Source: Hormiphora californensis (Eukaryota > Ctenophora > Tentaculata > Cydippida > Pleurobrachiidae). From it: a stretch of DNA of 64,000 nucleotides. The DNA lies in NCBI GenBank assembly GCA_020137815.1, contig CM035360.1, positions 874,577 to 938,576 of the forward strand. Reading direction: 5' to 3'. Under the pieces are notes generated by a model. The model was not told the origin of the DNA. It searched no databases and was given only the letters and a program-made list of their open reading frames with translations. This document shows positions 35,698-48,150 of the stretch, in pieces (within the stretch, counting starts at the first letter, position 1; the number at the start of each line of letters is the position of its first letter). The position numbers and the translations under genes were made by a program.

Positions 35698-37321
35698 ATG
35701 GCTGTACAAGACCTTCGTGATTGCCAATGAACTTTTGTAGACACTACCTAGATGTGAATGGACTAAACGATCTGCAACGATGTGCAGTGGGTGAGGTTGT
35801 CCGGACGAGTTTCATTCCCATGGCCATGAAACAGCTTATGATTTGTGACTTAGTGGGAAACAGCAGATGAAGGACTCGACGTGGAGGAGTTTTTCCCCAC
35901 TCCTCAGTTTGCAAGTTTTCTGGATTGCTGTTACACTGGCACTGAACAGTTGTTCTCACCAGAGAAATTTTTAGAGAGGTCAATAGGCTGAGTGCAGTAT
36001 TCAAAGTCGAATGGATGGCTGAAGAGTGTTTGAAGTTCTACACCGACCTCTGCTCCGGACTGACTTCAGGATCTCTGGAGCTGGCGTTGTTCCTATTTGA
36101 AGAAGCAGCCTACATCCTCAAGGAGAGGAATTACAGAGACCTTCAAGATGCTCTGAAAACTAGGCTGGGGGAATTGTCTTCTCTTCGATTGGCGCTGGTT
36201 AACGATTCTCTCCCTGATCCTAATCAACAAGAGTACGTGAACACAGACCTTTGTTTATCCCTGGCTAGTAGTTGGGAAGCGACAGTTCTCTACGAGTGGC
36301 TAATCGAGAATTTTGAGAGCAAACCCCATCCTGTGAAACTATCTGATGTTGAAAAGAGGTTCCTAACAAGCCCGCCTCTGACACTTTGCTTTCACGCAGA
36401 CCAAACTGTGTATCGTAGACTACTGGCAACTGTGCAGCGATCTCTATCAAAGGATGATCTTCTGTCTTTTTTTGAGATTTTTACTACCGTTCCTCTCCCT
36501 CCTTCTAATGCTAATAGTCACCAAAATAGTCCTAGTAGTAGCTCCAAACTACAGACTGAGATCGTTTACCCAATCGAAATACCAGCTCTTGGAGGGTGTA
36601 CCTCGTTCTTGGAAGCTGTTAAAATACTTGATAAGGATCCGAGAATTAGCTCATTTATCCAGTTTGTATCTTCTCTGCAGTACTGCTGTGACGTGTTTGG
36701 TGACTCAACTTCACCGGACTTAGATGAGGTGATAACAGCGGCATTGGACAAGAGGAAATCGTGGGCTTCTTTATCAGGAGAATCCCAACTCAATTTTTTT
36801 ACTTTCTATATGATCACCCTAAAATAAAAGGTGTTATAAGTCGGTACATGGAGACAAAGCAGGACATTTCATGTAAATTAACTTGCACTTTGTTGATAGA
36901 TGATGACTGGAACCCGCCTTTGCAGTACTCTAAACTGCTGTTCCTCGACCTGCATTATGATTATGATGATAGATCACCTAGTAATAGTTACTGTGATGAA
37001 AACCCTCGAGAATCCAATAAAAGATGCAAAGTGGTGGTGGAGGTTTCAGTTGCTGTAAAAGATGAACAATCATGGCCAGTTTTTACCATTAAGTTGGTGT
37101 AGGATCGTGATATTTTAGAGGCGAAAACAGATGCTCACTTTCACCAAGACCCTGATTTTCTACAACACATTTTTTTTGAGTGTGATGATGATCAACTTAT
37201 CTATTTCACTGTGTGTAGTGATCTAAATGCTTCAACTGTTTCTCTTGATCAACTCTACAAGTTATGGAAACTTAATAATAGGTTGCAGTTCTTCATGAAC
37301 TGGCCACAGGTGCAAATTTAA
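35698..37321 (+). pseudogene. BTB/POZ tandem copy B, broken
   Basis: Starts at the conserved ATGGCTGTAC, but the BTB half has several indels before 36,012. From 36,015 a long frame runs to 36,827 through the helical middle region. A T-run slip near 36,790 then moves the frame to 36,761-37,102, and a TAG at 37,100-37,102 replaces the GAG seen in other copies (LVEDRA becomes LV-stop). The remaining C-terminal region is still recognisable to 37,321. Probable pseudogene. Confidence 0.85.
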
Positions 37322-37479
37322 CTTGATTAGAATGGCAAAATTTTGGCACTGATTTCCTATCAAAAATGTCAATCAAAGTCCACGGGAATGTGCAGTCGAC
37401 ACTTAGAACGCGTTAAATGACGTATGATTGATCTTTTTTACAGTTCTATCTTATTATGTCTTGTTTCTTGCCCCAAATA

Positions 37480-39350
37480 TAGTCAGGGCGAACTAGCATA
37501 AAAACAGGCCGAAAAAGGGGCTGGGATAATTATTAGCAATTCCGGTTGTACCCGACCTATTTTGAACCGCTGAACACGAATCCGGCCGTAGGCAAGCTCT
37601 CAGAAATGGAGAAATTGGTGAAATTGGACATTTTGGGTCATTTTTGGACAAAAAAAAATATGAATTTCGAAATTAGCCATGATTGACGTCTATTCTACCT
37701 GTTTTCGACCGCTGAACACGGTTTTGGTTAAAAATGGCTCTCAGAGGTGAGGAAAATCTAAATTGGGTATATTTGGTCAAAATTGGTCAAAATGTGGGTA
37801 AGTTGACTAATTTTCGTTTTTTTCACTTTTAAACAAATTTCACCTAGACTGGACATTTTGTACTGCTGAAAATTAATATGATCATCCAAATTGGCTGCAT
37901 GCATAGGCTATGAAAATGCCCAAATTGGGCACATTGGGTTCTAATTGGGCAAAATGACATTTTTCTTCCTTTTTCATATCGGATGCTCATTTCGATCGAA
38001 TAAATTTGACATTTTAGCCGCTGAGCACGATCCTGGCATTAAAAAGTAGCCAGAGCTTCCCAAATCATCCTCAGGTCTTGTCAGATACCCCAAAAACCCC
38101 TAGTTAGCCCTGAGACCCTATTATTTATTAAGTCACCTCCAGTCCTTTGGCCATACTTTTAACCCTCATACCCAACTATATACTCTTTAGACCCTACTAG
38201 ATTCCCCTCAGACCCTTATAGATACCTCTTAGACCCTACTAGATACCCGCAGACCTTACTTGATACCCCTCAGACGCTACTAAATACCCTCAAAGCCCTC
38301 TAGATACCCCCAGAGCGGAATCTAGTAGGAAATCGAAATCTAGTGGGGTATGCGGGGAACTTAGCTTAGTAGTGTCTAAAGGGTATTTAGTGGGGTATGA
38401 GGGTAATCTAGGGGTGTCTGTGGGGAATCTAGTGGGGTCTGAGGGGTATCTACTATCTAGTGGGGTCTAATGGGAATCTAGTAGAGTCTAAAGAGTAAAG
38501 GGTATCTAGTGGGGTTTGAGGGGAATCTGTAAGTGAGGTCTGAGGGGTATCTAGAGGGCTTTGAGGGTATTTAGTAGCGTCTGAGGGGTATCAAGTAAGG
38601 TCTGCGGGTATCTAGTAGGGTCTAAGAGGTATCTAGAAGGGTCTGAGGGGAATCTAGTAGGGTCTAAAGAGTATATAGTTGGGTATGAGGGTTAAAAGTA
38701 TGGCCAAAGGACTGGAGGTGACTTAATAAATAATAGGGTCTCAAGGCTAACTAGGGGTTTTTGGGGTATCTGACAAGACCTGAGGGATTTTTGGAAAGCT
38801 CTGAGCTACTTTTTAATGCCAGGATCGTGCTCAGCGGCTAAAAATGTCAATTTTATGTCGAAATGAGCATCCGATATGAAAAGGAAGAAACTGTCATTTT
38901 GCCATTAGACCATTGTGCCCATTTGGCATTTTCATAGCCTATGAGCCAATTTGGATGATCATATTAATTTTCAAGCAGTACAAAAAATGTCCAGTCTAGG
39001 TGAAATTTGTTTCAAAAGTGAAAAAAACGAAAATTAGTCAACTTACCCAATTTTGACCAATTTTGACCAAATACTCCAAATTATGCATTTTCCTCACCTC
39101 TAGAGCCTTTATAACCAAAAATCGTGTTTCACGGTCGAAAACAGGTAGGAATAGACGTCATCATGGCTATATTTCGAAATTCATATTTTTGGTCCAAAAA
39201 TGACCAAAATGTCCAATTTCACCAATTTCTCCATTTCTGAGAGCTTGTCTACGGCCGGATTCGTGTTCAGCGGTTCAAAATAGGTCGGGTACAACCGGAA
39301 TTGCTAATAATTATCCCAGCCCCTTTTTTGATGCTAGTTCGCCCTGACTA
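37480..39350. mobile_element. 1.87-kb fold-back palindrome, TAGTCAGG family
   Basis: The two halves are inverted copies from TAGTCAGGGCGAAC at 37,480 to GTTCGCCCTGACTA at 39,350. The centre (about 38,090-38,760) is made of short repeats such as TCTAGTAGGGTCTGAGGGGT and their complements. It is flanked by a 3-bp direct repeat ATA (37,477-37,479 and 39,351-39,353). There is no coding potential. It shares its terminal TAGTCAGG and a 3-bp A/T target duplication with the palindrome at 41,796-42,608. Confidence 0.9.
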
Positions 39351-39366
39351 ATATTAGCTTCCCTTA

Positions 39367-40362
39367 AGGCCAGAGGGGGGGGGGGGGTCGACCGATATTT
39401 GACCCCTATTTTGGGCCATTTTTGGGGTTACTCATGTGATAGCGCTTGGCACACCAGACCTGATGAATATGACAGAATCGATTTTGCGCAAACGGTCTGG
39501 GAGAAAAGTGGGGTTAACTTTTGGCCTGAATCAATGTAACCCCCATTATTTTAGGACTGGGAGGGTTTGGCATCCAATCAAGTGTCAACGCTTCGTTTAT
39601 CAAGAGGGATCACTCTGCTAAGTTTACACCATTGTCCAACTGGTCTTTGAATTATTTGGGGTTTACAAAATCTGGAAAAATCGACATTATGGCTCCCATA
39701 TACACCCCTTTTTTCAATGGTTAACCACTTTCTGAAACGCTAGGATCTAGACCTTGTCGTTTGGCACACCTGTTCTACAGACCAAGAGCACGAAACATAT
39801 ATAGCGATTTTTGATTAAGGCCCTCGTTCAAAAATTATGGGGTTTACAAATGTTTTGGTCAGGGGAAAATATTATGTAACCCCCATCATTTTTGAATGAG
39901 ACCTTAATCTAAAATCGCTACATATGTTTCGTGCTCCTTGGTCTGTAGAACAAGTGTGGCCAAACGACAAGGTCTAGATCCTAGCCGTTTTCTCAGAAAG
40001 TGGTTAACCATGTGAAAAATGGGGTGTATATGGAGCCATATGTCGATTTTCTCAGATTTTGTAAACCCAAAATTTCAAAGACCAGTTGGACTAATGTGTA
40101 AAACTTGCAGAGTGATCCCTCTTGATAAGACGAAGCGTTTGACACTTGATTGGATGTCCCAAACCCTACCAGTCCTAAAATAATGGGGTTTACATTGATT
40201 TCAGGCCAAAAGTTAACCCAACTTTTCTCCCATACCGTTTGCTCAAAATAGATTCTGTCATATCCATCTGGTCCGGTGTGCCAAGCGCTATCACATGATG
40301 GTAACCCCAAAAATGGCCCAAAATAGGGGTCAAAAATCGGTCGACCCCCCCCCCTCTGGCCT
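39367..40362. mobile_element. 1.0-kb fold-back palindrome, AGGCCAGAGG termini
   Basis: The halves are inverted copies, with ends AGGCCAGAGGGGG and CCCCCTCTGGCCT flanked by TA on each side. Subterminal sequence includes GGTCGACCGAT and GATAGCGCTTGGCACACC in both arms. It begins 16 bp after the previous palindrome ends. No coding potential. Confidence 0.88.
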
Positions 40363-40665
40363 TAATAACATCCCGTTCTGGCCCTTAGTTCCACTAACAC
40401 TGCTCCACTAGGAATCAGTGACCGGACCCTGCTACAAAAACTACAAAAAATAGCGTTGGCTTTCCCCTTCCCCCCGCCCCCAGATAGGGTGAACCCACTA
40501 TGATACTAAAGGTTTCTATTGTAGTTCCCCTCTAAATCTCTAAAGAGACAAGATTAGCCCCGTACCCAAAGCTGTATATTATCTTCCACCATTTTCTTTA
40601 TATCCCTCCCTCCCTCTCTTCCTCTCTCATTAACCCACTCACCCTCTTTTCCATGTAGAGATCCA

Positions 40666-43107
40666 ATGGCTGTACAGACCTGCGCGATGCCAATGAACTT
40701 TGGTAGACACTACCTGGAGTTGAATGGTCTAAACGATCTGCAACTGATGTGCAGTGGAGGTGAGGTTGTTCGACGAGTTCATTCCCCTTGGCCATGAACA
40801 GTTTAGTGATTTGTGAATTGGTGGGAAAACAACAGATGAAAGAACTCGACGTGGAGGAGTTTTCCCACTCCTCAGTTGCAAGTTTCGTGGATTGCTGTTA
40901 CACTGGGACTGCAGTTCTGACCAGAGAAAACTTTAGAGAGGTAAACAAGCTGAGTGCAGTGTTCAAAGTCGAATGGATGGCTGGAGAGTGTATGAAGTTC
41001 TACACCGACCTCTGCTCCGGACTGACTTCAGGATCTCTGGAGCTGGCGTTGTTCCTATTTGAAGAAGCAGCATACATCCTCAAGGAGAGGAATAATAGAG
41101 ACCTTCAAGATGCTTTGAGTACCAAGCTGGGGGAATCGTCTTCTCTTCGATTGGCGCTAGTTAACGATTTCATCTCCCGTGATCCTAATCAACAGGAGTA
41201 CGTGAACACGGACATGTGTTTATCCCTGGCTAGTAGTAGGGAAGCGACAGTTCTCTACGAGTGGCTAATCGAGAATTTTGAGAGTAAACCCCATTCTGTG
41301 AAACTCACTGAAGTTGAAAAGAGGTTCCTAACTCTCCCCTCCCTGACACTGTGTCTCCAAACTGACAAAGCTCTTTATGAGCGACTACTGGCAACTGTGG
41401 AAGTGTTTCTATCTAAAGAAGATTTGGCATCTCTTTTTAAGATATTTACAAGGGTTCCTGTCTCTCTCTTTGCTACTAGTCGACAAGATAGCCCCAGTAG
41501 TAGCTCCAAACTACAGACTGAGATCGTAACTTACCCAATTGAAATACCAGCTCTTGGAGGGTGTACCTCGTTCTTGGATGCTGTTAAAATACTTGATAAG
41601 GAACCGAGAATTAGTTCATTTGTCCAGTTTGTATCTTCTCTGCACTACTGCTGTGAATTGTTTGGTGATACTTCTTCACCGGAATTAGTTGAGGTGATAA
41701 CAGTGGCATTAGAAGAGCGGAAATCTTGGGCTTCTGTATCAGGAGAATCACAACTCAATTTGTTTTACTTTCTATATGATAGCCCTCAAATAAATTAGTC
41801 AGGACCACTATTGGTGCGCGGTCGTGCCCACGGAAGGAGTGCTTGGATCATCTTAAAACCGGTTTTAAGTTAACTAATGCATATCCAAAAGTTGTCTGTA
41901 GCTATTTGGGTGATGTTCTGACAATCCAATCACGAGTTATGACCAAAAACAGTCAAAAAGACGTTTTAAAGTGACAAAAGGAGGACTGAACACAGCCCTT
42001 ATATGAAGGTTGGGCATGAAACTTCTTGAGTGGACAGAGAATCGTCCAAATTTGCAGTGTCAAGTTTGGAATAGTTTCTATCTTTTGTAGTTATCTAATT
42101 AGAGCTGTTTAAACATGTGAGACGATCTGCAAAACAGGGTAATTTGGTACTGTTTCCGACCCATATTGCTTGCTCTCACTCACCTTGTATGCTTTAATCT
42201 GCTCTCTAATTGGGTAAATCTCGTCAAGTGATCACTTCACAAGCAAGAATACACAGTATTGAGGCCCCTACAGCATCTTCTCACATGTTTAAAACGGCTC
42301 TAATTAGATAACTACAAAAGATAGAAACTATTCCAAAGTTGACACTGCAAATTTGGACGATTCTCTGTCCACTCAAGAAGTTTCATACCCAACCCTTCAT
42401 ATAAGCTGTGTTCAGGTCCTCCTTTTTGTCACTTAAAACGTCTTTTTTGACTGTTTTTTTTGGTCATAACTCGTGATTGGATTGTCAAACATCACCCAAA
42501 TAGCTACAGACACTTTTGGATATGCATTAGTTAACTTAAAACCGGTTTCAAGATGATCCAAGCACTCCTTCCGTGGGCACGACCGCGCACCAATAGTGGT
42601 CCTGACTAAATGGTGTTTTAAGACAGTATACTGAGGGAAAGCAGGATACTGAGGGAAAGCAGGACAGTTCATGTGAATACAGTGATACTTGGTTTCTACT
42701 TGGCCAGTTGAACTTGCCATTTCAATACTCTGAAGTGCTGTTCCTCAACCTGCATGATGATGGTGGACCTAGTTACTGTGATGAGAATCAACGAGAATCC
42801 AACAAAACATGTAAAGTGGCGGTGGAGTTTTCAGTTGCTGTAAAAGATGAACAATCATGGCCAGTTATTACCATTAAGTTGGTGGAGGATCGTGCAATTT
42901 TGGACGCTGAAACAGATGCTCACTTTCACCAAAACCCTGATTTCCTGCAACATATTTTTGTGGAATGTGTTGATCCCAATATCAATGTGACCGTGTGTAG
43001 CGATATAAATACTGGACTACGGCGCTCATAAAATCTACAAGAGCTGGAAGCATGAGAGAATGAAGAAGTTCTATATCAACTGGCCTTTGCTATTTAGTAG
43101 TATTTAA
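40666..43107 (+). pseudogene. BTB/POZ tandem copy C, interrupted by a palindrome
   Basis: Starts at ATGGCTGTAC (40,666). An indel near 40,768 (GTTGTTCGACGAG versus GTTGTCCGGACGAG) shifts the BTB frame, and from 40,788 the frame is open to 41,798. It is then cut by the fold-back element 41,796-42,608. The coding sequence resumes at about 42,609 and is open from 42,708 to 43,031, where a one-base loss before the final KIYKSWK region shifts it again. Without the insertion the two parts join exactly as in copy E. Confidence 0.88.
41796..42608. mobile_element. 813-bp fold-back palindrome inserted in BTB copy C
   Basis: Arms TAGTCAGGACCACTATTGGT and its complement continue inward for about 400 bp each. 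It is flanked by direct AAT repeats (41,793-41,795 and 42,609-42,611); the uninterrupted site is present in copies E and F (CAAATAAATGGTG), so the empty site is known. A longer TAAAT duplication is also compatible. Confidence 0.92.
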
Positions 43108-43139
43108 TTTAAAAAGTTCCTTGCAGGGCTGATGGTTTA

Positions 43140-43269
43140 GTTCGACCCCGATTTACATACTTCCCCCAATAGACGAAATTAACAGTAATTGACCCCGATA
43201 TACCGGACACCACGATTTTCCTGGCAAACCTTCTTACCCCAAGTATCCCGGTAAATCGGGGTCCGACTG
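43140..43269. mobile_element. MITE family 2 copy downstream of BTB copy C
   Basis: Right end GGTAAATCGGGGTCCGACTG followed by TA; the left end is mutated to GTTCGACCCCGATTTA. Nearly identical to 45,395-45,524, so it was duplicated together with the BTB unit. Confidence 0.75.
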
Positions 43270-43705
43270 TATTAAAATGTGACGTTGACCACGTCACTTG
43301 ATAGAGCAGTCGTTACGAGAAACTCTGAATAGTGTATACTGTACATTGTACAAAACCATGTGAACCTGTTTTAAATCCCCTCTCTGCCTCTCTCATTAAC
43401 CCACCCTCTTTTATTTTTTTCCTTGCCCCTAAAGTGATGTGTTATCATCCCGAAAACATTCCGACCTGCCCCTAAGATTCATTATAAACACAGAACTGTG
43501 TTGTCTGCTCCAATTTTACACAATTGAGATGATGTCAACTTTTTCTCTATTGTAGTTCCCCTCTAAATCTCCAATAAGAGTATCCCCGTACCCATAGCTG
43601 CCTGTTCTCTACCAACATTATACTCCCATCTGCATCCCTCTTCAACTGCTTTCATCCCTCCCTCTCCCATTAACCCACCCACCCTCTTTTCCATGTAGAG
43701 ATCCA

Positions 43706-45362
43706 ATGGCTGTACAGACCTGCACGATGCCAATGAACTTTGGTAGACACTACCTAGAGTTGAATGGTCTAAACGATCTGCAACTGATGTGCAGTGGAGG
43801 TGAGGTTGTCCGGACAAGTTCATTCCCATTGGCCATGAACAGTTTAGTGATTTGTGAATTGGTGGGAAAAGACCGATGAAAGAACGCTACGTGAGGAGTT
43901 TTCCCACTCCTCAGTTGCAAGTTTCGTGGATTGCTGTTACACTGGCACTGCAGTTCTGACCAGGGAAAATTTTCGAGAGGTAAACAAGCTGAGTGCAGTG
44001 TTCAAAGTTGAATGGATGGCTGAAGATTGTTTGAAGTTCTACACCGACCTCTGCTCCGGACTGACTTCAGGATCTCTGGAGCTGGCGTTGTTCCTATTCG
44101 AAGAAGCAGCCTACATCCTCAAGGAGAGGAATAACAGAGACCTTCAAGATGCTCTGTGTACTAAACTGTGGGATTTGTCTTGTCTTCGATTGACGCTGGT
44201 CAAAGATTTCATCTCCCGTGATCCTAATCAACAGGAGTACGTGAACACAGACCTGTGTTTATCACTGGCTAGTAGTAGGGAAGTGCCAGTTTTCTACGAG
44301 TGGCTAATCGAGAATTTTGAGAGTAAACCCCATCCTGTGAAACTATCTGATGTTGAAAAGAGGTTCCTAACTCTCCCCTCCCTGACATTGTGTCTTCAAG
44401 CGGACAAAGCTGTGTATCAGCGACTACTGGCGACTGTGCAGCGATCTCTATGTAAAGATGATCTTCTGTCTCTTTTCGATATTTTTACCAGCGTTCCTTT
44501 ATCTCTTAGTACCACTAGTCTCCAAAGTAGCTCTAGGGTTCCTGTTTCTTCTACTAGTCTCCAAAATAGTCCTAGTAGAAGCTCCAAACTACAGACTGAG
44601 ATTGTTTACCCGATCGAGATACCGGCTCTTGGAGATTGTAAATCGTTGTTGGATGCTGTTGAAATACTTGATAAGGATCCGAGAATAAGATCATTTGTTC
44701 AGTTCGTATCTTCACTGCAGTACTGCTGTGAGGTGTTTGGTGACTCAAATTCACCAGAGACTGATGATGTGATATTGACGGCAATGGAAAAACGAAAATC
44801 TTGGGCTTCTTTGTTTGACCAGGAATCATTCTTTCGTTATTTTACGTATCTTCATAAATATCGTAAAATCACATGTATTTTGCGGGAAAAAATGGAGGGA
44901 AAGCGGGGTACTTTGTGGCAGTTAAAATTTGCTCAGTTCATCTTTTACGAGTTGAGCTTGCCATTGCAAAAATCTGAACGGCTATTCCTCGACCTGCATA
45001 GTGGTATATTTGATTATGGGCATAGTTACTGTGATGAAAACCCTCGAGAGTCCAACAAAAGATGTAAAGTTGCGGTAGAGGTTTCAGTGGCTATGAAAGA
45101 TGAACAATCATGGCCAGTTATTACCATTAAGTTGGTGGAAGATCGTGCAATTTTGGAGGCGAAAAAAGATGCTCACTTTCACCAAAACCCTGATTTCCTG
45201 CAACATATTTTTGTGGACTGTGTTGATCCCGATATCAATGTGACCGTGTGTAGCGATATAAATACTGGAACTACGGCGCTCAATAAAATCTACAAGAGCT
45301 GGAAGCATGAGAGAATGAAGAAGTTCTATATCAACTGGCCTTTGCTATTTAGTAGTATTTAA
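43706..45362 (+). CDS. BTB/POZ tandem copy D, nearly intact
   Basis: From 43,854 a 502-residue frame runs to the stop at 45,360-45,362. It covers the second half of the BTB domain, the helical middle and the C-terminal region. Upstream, the conserved start at 43,706 and the first part of BTB are in another frame, because a few bases differ around 43,860-43,900 (GACCGATGAAAGAACGCTACG versus ACAACAGATGAAAGAACTCGACG in copy E). Unless those are sequence errors, the protein lacks the first third of BTB. The linker is expanded compared with copy E, with Ser/Thr-rich PLSLSTTSLQSSSRVPVSST. Confidence 0.75.
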
Positions 45363-45394
45363 TTTAAAAAGTTCCTTGCAGGGCTGATGGTTTA

Positions 45395-45524
45395 GTTCGA
45401 CCCCGATTTACATACTTCCCCCAATAGACGAAATTAACAGTAATTGACCCCGATATACCGGACACCCCGATTTTCCTGGCAAACCTTCTTACCCCAAGTA
45501 TCCCGGTAAATCGGGGTCCAACTG
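45395..45524. mobile_element. MITE family 2 copy downstream of BTB copy D
   Basis: Same element and same position relative to the gene as at 43,140-43,269. Ends in CCCGGTAAATCGGGGTCCAA then CTG and TA. Confidence 0.75.
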
Positions 45525-46061
45525 TATACAGTATTAAAATGTGTAGTAGACCACGTCACGTGATAGAGCAGTCGCCACAAGAGACTCTGAATAGTGTATA
45601 CTGTACATGTACACATGTACATGTGAACCTGTTTTAAATCCCCTCTCTGCCTCTCTCATTAACCCACCCTCTTTTATTTTTTCCTTGCTCCTAAAGTTAT
45701 GTGTTTTTTTTCGTGTCTTCTCCGCATTAACATTTGTCACTCCCTGTACACACATGTATTCTGGCCATGTATGTGCCATGGTTTGACAGATATTAAACTT
45801 CAAGTTATGTGTTATCATCCCGAAAACATTCCGACCTGCCCCTAAACACAGTTGTCTGCTCCAATTTTACACAATTGAGATGAGGTCAACTTTTTCTCTA
45901 TTTTAGTTCCCCTCTAAATCTCCAATAAGAGTATCCCTGTACCCATAGCTGCCTGTTCTCTACCAACATTATACTCCCATCTGCATCCCATCCCTCTTCA
46001 ACTGCTTTCATCCCTCCCTCTCCTATTAACCCACCCACCCTCTTTTCCATGTAGAGATCTA

Positions 46062-47666
46062 ATGGCTGTACAGACCTGCACGATGCCAATGAACTTTGGT
46101 AAACACTACCTAGAGTTGAATGGTCTAAACGATCTGCAACTGATGTGCAGTGGAAGAGAGGTTGTCCGGACGAGTTCATTCCCATTAGCCATGAACAGTT
46201 TAGTGATTTGTGAATTGGTGGGAAAACAACAGATGAAAGAACTCGACGTGGAGGAGTTTTCCCACTCCTCAGTTGCAAGTTTCGTGGATTGCTGTTACAC
46301 TGGCACTGCGGTTCTGACCAAGGAAAACTTTAGAGAGGTAAACAAGCTGAGTGCAGTGTTCAAAGTTGAATGGATGGCTGAAGAGTGTTTGAAGTTCTAC
46401 ACCGACCTCTGCTCCGGACTGACTTCAGGATCTCTGGAGCTGGCGTTGTTCCTATTTGAAGAAGCAGCCTACATCCTCAAGGAGAGGAATCGCAGAGACC
46501 TTCAAGATGCTCTGAATACCAAACTAGGGCGAATCTCTTCTCTCCGATTGGTGCTGGTTAAAGATTTCATCTCCCGTGATCCTAATCAACAGGAGTACGT
46601 GAACACAGACCTGTGTTTATCCCTGGCTAGTAGTAGGGAAGTGTCAGTTCTCTACGAGTGGCTAATCGAGAATTTTGAGAGTAAACCCCATCCTTTGAGA
46701 CTATCTGACGTTGAAAAGAGGTTCCTAACTCTCCCCTCCCTGACATTGTGTCTTCAAGCGGACAAAGCTCTTTATGAACGACTACTGGAAATTGTGGAAC
46801 TCTGTCTATCTAAGGAAGATTTGATGTCTCTTTTTACAACTTTTGCAAGGATTCCTTTATCTCTTTGTGGTACAATTCAAAATACCCCTAGTAGTAGCTC
46901 CAAACTACAGACTGAGATCGTAACTTACCCGATTGAAATACCAGCTCTTGGAGATTGTACCTCGTTCTTGGATGCTGTTAAAGTACTTCATAAGGAACCG
47001 AGAATTAGATCGTATATGCAGTTTGTATCTTCCCTTGAGTATTGCTGTGACGTGTTTGGTGATACGTCTTCACCGGAAATTACTGAAGTAGTAACAGCGG
47101 CATTGGACAAGCGGAAATCGTGGGCTTCTTTATCAGGAGAATATATACTCGATGCGTTTGACTTTCTAGAAAATAGCCCTCAAATAAATGGTGTTTTAAG
47201 ACAGTATACTGAGGGAAAGCAGGATAGTTCATGTGAACTCAATGATACTGGGTTTCTACTTGGCCAGTTGAGCTTGCCATTTCAACACTCTAAAGTGCTG
47301 TTCCTCAACCTGCATATGTACCTCAACCTGCCTAGTTACTGTGGTGAAAACCCACGAGAGTCCAACAAAAGATGTAAAGTGGCTGTGGAGGTTTCAGTTG
47401 CTGTAAAAGATAAACGATCATGGCCAGTTTTTACCATTAAATTGGTAGACGATCGTGATATTTTGGAGGCTGAAACAGATGCTCACTTTCACCAAGACCC
47501 TGAATTTCTACAACACATTTTTATTGACTGCAGTAGTAAAAATACCCAATTCACTGTATGTAGCGATGTAAGTACCACAACTACGTCTGTTGATCGACTC
47601 TACAAGAACTGGAAACGTAATAATAGGATGCAGTTCTACATAAACTGGCCCACAAGTGGAACTTGA
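46062..47666 (+). CDS. BTB/POZ-domain protein, tandem copy E (intact)
   Basis: The only copy open from the conserved ATG to the stop: 534 residues, no introns. Residues about 23-115 form a BTB/POZ domain (DLQLMCSGREVVRTSSFPLA, FSHSSVASFVDCCYTG, ENFREVNKLSAVFKVEWMA), a protein dimerisation module often found in cullin-3 substrate adaptors. An alpha-helical, BACK-like region follows (about 118-265), then a Ser-rich linker. A second conserved block lies at about 285-380, and a beta-rich C-terminal block at about 425-530 (SNKRCKVAVEVSVAVKD, SWPVFTIKLVDDR, QFYINWP) that I do not recognise; it probably forms the variable or binding end. No Kelch repeats or zinc fingers are seen. A TTTTCCATGTAG acceptor-like site precedes the ATG, so a 5' UTR exon may exist (ATTTTAG at about 45,900 is another). 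Role is inferred only from BTB. Confidence 0.85.
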   Translation: MAVQTCTMPMNFGKHYLELNGLNDLQLMCSGREVVRTSSFPLAMNSLVICELVGKQQMKELDVEEFSHSSVASFVDCCYTGTAVLTKENFREVNKLSAVFKVEWMAEECLKFYTDLCSGLTSGSLELALFLFEEAAYILKERNRRDLQDALNTKLGRISSLRLVLVKDFISRDPNQQEYVNTDLCLSLASSREVSVLYEWLIENFESKPHPLRLSDVEKRFLTLPSLTLCLQADKALYERLLEIVELCLSKEDLMSLFTTFARIPLSLCGTIQNTPSSSSKLQTEIVTYPIEIPALGDCTSFLDAVKVLHKEPRIRSYMQFVSSLEYCCDVFGDTSSPEITEVVTAALDKRKSWASLSGEYILDAFDFLENSPQINGVLRQYTEGKQDSSCELNDTGFLLGQLSLPFQHSKVLFLNLHMYLNLPSYCGENPRESNKRCKVAVEVSVAVKDKRSWPVFTIKLVDDRDILEAETDAHFHQDPEFLQHIFIDCSSKNTQFTVCSDVSTTTTSVDRLYKNWKRNNRMQFYINWPTSGT

Positions 47667-48150
47667 TTAAAATTATCAATATGAATAGCAAAATTGAATA
47701 ACATTGCATGATTCAGGCACTGATTATCTATAATATCAATCAAAGTCAACGAGATTGTTCAGTCGACGCATAAAACGTGTTCAATGACGTATACTTTGAA
47801 CTTTTTTACAGTTTTATATTTTGTGTCTTGTTTCCAACCCGATATTCTTATTCTCTTATCCGTCTTGTAATCCCAAAGCATCCCAACCTGCTCCTAACTT
47901 CCGACCTGCCCCTAAGTTCCACAAACACTGCTCCACAAGACAGATGAGGTTAACTCACTATGATACTAAAGGTCTCTATTGTAGTTCCCCTCTAAATCTC
48001 CAAAGAGAAGAGTAACCCCGTACCGAAAGCTGTCTATAATCTAGCGCCGTTATACTCCCCTCCCTGACCACTGTTAACCTGTTGTAAAGCTCTCCTTCCT
48101 CTCTTCTTCTTTCCTTAACCCACCCTCCCACTATTCCATGTAGAGATCCA
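47667..48150. other. Spacer between BTB copies E and F
   Basis: No gene. Contains the conserved upstream block of the array (GTTCCCCTCTAAATCTCCAA near 47,984, then a pyrimidine-rich stretch ending CCATGTAG before the next start). Similar blocks precede copies B-E and may hold the promoter and 5' UTR. Confidence 0.5.
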
